From NCBI RefSeq assembly GCF_035582795.1, contig NC_134367.1, positions 8,385,562 to 8,449,561 of the forward strand: DNA of 64,000 bases, in the 5' to 3' direction. Below, piece by piece: positions 62,608-64,000 of the stretch. The number at the start of each line of letters is the position of its first letter. Position 1 is the stretch's first letter. The DNA comes from Mycteria americana. Taxonomy: Eukaryota; Chordata; Aves; Ciconiiformes; Ciconiidae. The notes under the pieces were generated by a model that was given only the letters and a program-made list of their open reading frames with translations, was not told the origin of the DNA and searched no databases. The translations under genes were made by a program, and so were the position numbers.

Positions 62608-63005
62608 TTCTCAGTATTGAAATATTTAAGTGGAGAGGGAGGTGCTGATCTCTTCTCCCTGGGATCCAGTGACACAACGCGTGGGAATGGCTCAAGCTGC
62701 GTCAGGGGAGATTTAGACTGCACATTAGGAAGCATTTCTTTACCGAGAGGATGGTCAAACACTGGAACAGGCTTCCTAGAGAGGTGGTCGATGCCCCAAG
62801 CCTGTCAGTGTTTAAGAGGCATTTGGACAATGCCCTTAATAACATGCTTTAATTTTTGGTCAGCCCTGAAGTGGTCAGGCAGTTGGACTAGATGATTGTT
62901 TTAGGTCCCTTCCAACTGAAATAGTGTATTCTATTCTATTCTATTCTATTCTATTCTATTCTATTCCATTCCATTCCATTCCATTCTTTTCCATTCTATT
63001 CTATT
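62608..63005 (+). mobile_element. CR1 3' end with (ATTCT)n microsatellite tail
   Basis: The sequence encodes, with frame changes, decayed CR1 C-terminal motifs: [19 protein letters not shown], then in another frame [20 protein letters not shown] and [18 protein letters not shown]. It shares its last 125 bp or so with the copy at 52293. The tail from 62927 to 63005 is an ATTCT/ATTCC pentanucleotide array rather than the usual CR1 8-bp tail, which suggests a CR1 subfamily with a pentameric tail. Confidence 0.92.
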
Positions 63006-63194
63006 TAAAATGTATTTGGTGCAATTTTGTGGTCATTGCCCTAGCCTAAAAAGTCTATGAAAAAGCTTCTCTGATAGAAGTCCAGTTTAACAAGTAATTA
63101 ATGATTTAATGTGCCTTTATAGTCTCACACAAACAGGTCTATTCCAGCACACTACAAATCCTGAACATCATCAGTTCCTTAAAAAGGATAATTG

Positions 63195-63270
63195 TATTAT
63201 TATCTCAGATTTACAGGTGACCAAGGAGAAAGATGAAGAGGTTAAGAATTCAGCTCTGCCACAAGCTACA
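63195..63270 (-). repeat. MIR-like fragment
   Basis: TTGTATTATTATCTCAGATT, TACAGGTGACCAAGGAG and GATGAAGAGGTTAAG follow the reversed MIR order (TATTATCCCCATTTTACAGA, GAAACTGAGG, CAGAGAGGTTAAG). The match is partial. Confidence 0.4.
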
Positions 63271-63814
63271 CGGGACAACACAAGACAATGTCAGCTCCGA
63301 ATAACTTGGAAAAAAAGCTGCCCTCTCACTATTAAGAGCAGATTTGGGACCAGTATACACAAAGCTTGTTTGAGGGCACACCATCATTCAGCAGGAGGGC
63401 CAGGACTGGGACTCAGCTTCCCGGAGTGCAGGTTTTACCCCACAGTCTCTAGAGAGAGCATTCACAACCTCAGCAGAGGTTTTGTTTAGGGGCATTTCTA
63501 ACTTAAAGTCACGTTTTGTATCACCTGGAAGTCATGTTTTGTATCACCTTCATAAATCTTTGAAAATTCTGCACTGCTAATTCCCATTGCCAGAGTCAAC
63601 AAATTTAAATCACAGGAAACAAAACTGCAGAAAATGCCTCCATTCTGTTGATACACTCCAGGACTAATGACACTGTAATTTGTTTACTTGTATTACTCTC
63701 AGTACTACAATGTAAAGTGAAGACCCAATCAAGATTAGGACGCCGTTACATTAGGCATGAAGGAGGCAGTTCATATCCCAAATTGCTTGCAATCTATCTA
63801 TACAAGGCAGACAA

Positions 63815-63885
63815 AATACAACTATCATTTTGCAGATGGAAAACAGAAGGAGTAAGCAGATTGCCAAAGGCTTTCAGAAGCTTGT
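63815..63885 (-). repeat. MIR-like fragment
   Basis: CTATCATTTTGCAGATGGAA, AACAGAAGGAGTAAGCAG and ATTGCCAAAGGCTTTCAG match the layout of reversed MIR (ATTTTACAGATGAGGAAAC, GAGGTTAAG, CTTGCCCAAGGTCA). The match is partial. Confidence 0.38.
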
Positions 63886-64000
63886 TCAATGAAATCTCTG
63901 ACAAAAACATGACATAAGCCATTGCTGCTGGAAATGCATTTCGGTGCCAATGCACTACCTTATCTATTATTCCCATTAATTTAATATTGTGTCAGGTAAC

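Larger units (their letters stand above)
63006..64000. other. Non-coding right edge with MIR-like segments
   Basis: No exon was recognised. The 126-codon frame at 63109-63489 overlaps a MIR-like segment and is not supported as a gene. A 23-bp direct duplication (AAGTCA[C/T]GTTTTGTATCAC) is at 63505-63549. Confidence 0.5.

Noticed and set aside
63109-63489. 126-codon plus-strand frame
   Set aside because: It overlaps a MIR-like segment and has no recognisable protein features.

Overview
This window is vertebrate nuclear DNA, almost certainly from a bird. Its protein-coding exons are short, flanked by consensus splice sites and separated by AT-rich introns, and its recognisable interspersed repeats are CR1 LINE fragments with the avian 3' end plus avian-type solo LTRs. 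I see no bacterial or organellar features.

Four genes can be read from the spliced translation, in the order PFN4 (+, 5' end missing), TP53I3 (+, complete CDS), SF3B6 (+, complete CDS) and FKBP1B (-, only the last two coding exons). As I remember it, this is also the order and relative orientation of the human 2p23.3 block. PFN4 coding exons lie at 1087-1224, 2541-2646 and 5364-5392. TP53I3 has five coding exons between 9348 and 13655 (334 codons). SF3B6 has four between 14460 and 17063 (125 codons), starting in a CpG island at about 13990-14640 that begins less than 200 bp after the TP53I3 poly(A) signal. FKBP1B runs towards SF3B6, with exons at 26131-26019 and 23370-23242 and a poly(A) signal at 22700-22695.

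From about 26.1 kb to the right edge I find no credible coding exon. Neither 5' exon of FKBP1B (human residues 1-29) was found there, so this is either one intron of at least 37.8 kb or the gene is interrupted in this sequence. The region is AT-rich and sparsely populated. It holds a CR1 with a 270-codon reverse-transcriptase-region ORF (38898-40049, minus), a decayed CR1 with an internal deletion (57075-58142, plus), two CR1 tails whose ends have grown into pentanucleotide microsatellites (52293-52519 and 62608-63005), and several MIR-like fragments.

The genes have unrelated roles: profilin-family protein, p53-inducible quinone oxidoreductase, U2 snRNP branch-point protein, and calstabin-2. 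The most noteworthy observations are an apparently skippable TP53I3 exon with a rare GAG acceptor and a GC donor, the 29-nt terminal coding exon of PFN4, the unresolved 5' half of FKBP1B, a shared Asp-to-Glu change in the reverse-transcriptase motif of both long CR1 copies, and the CR1 tails turned microsatellites. I do not see a convincing previously undescribed system here.
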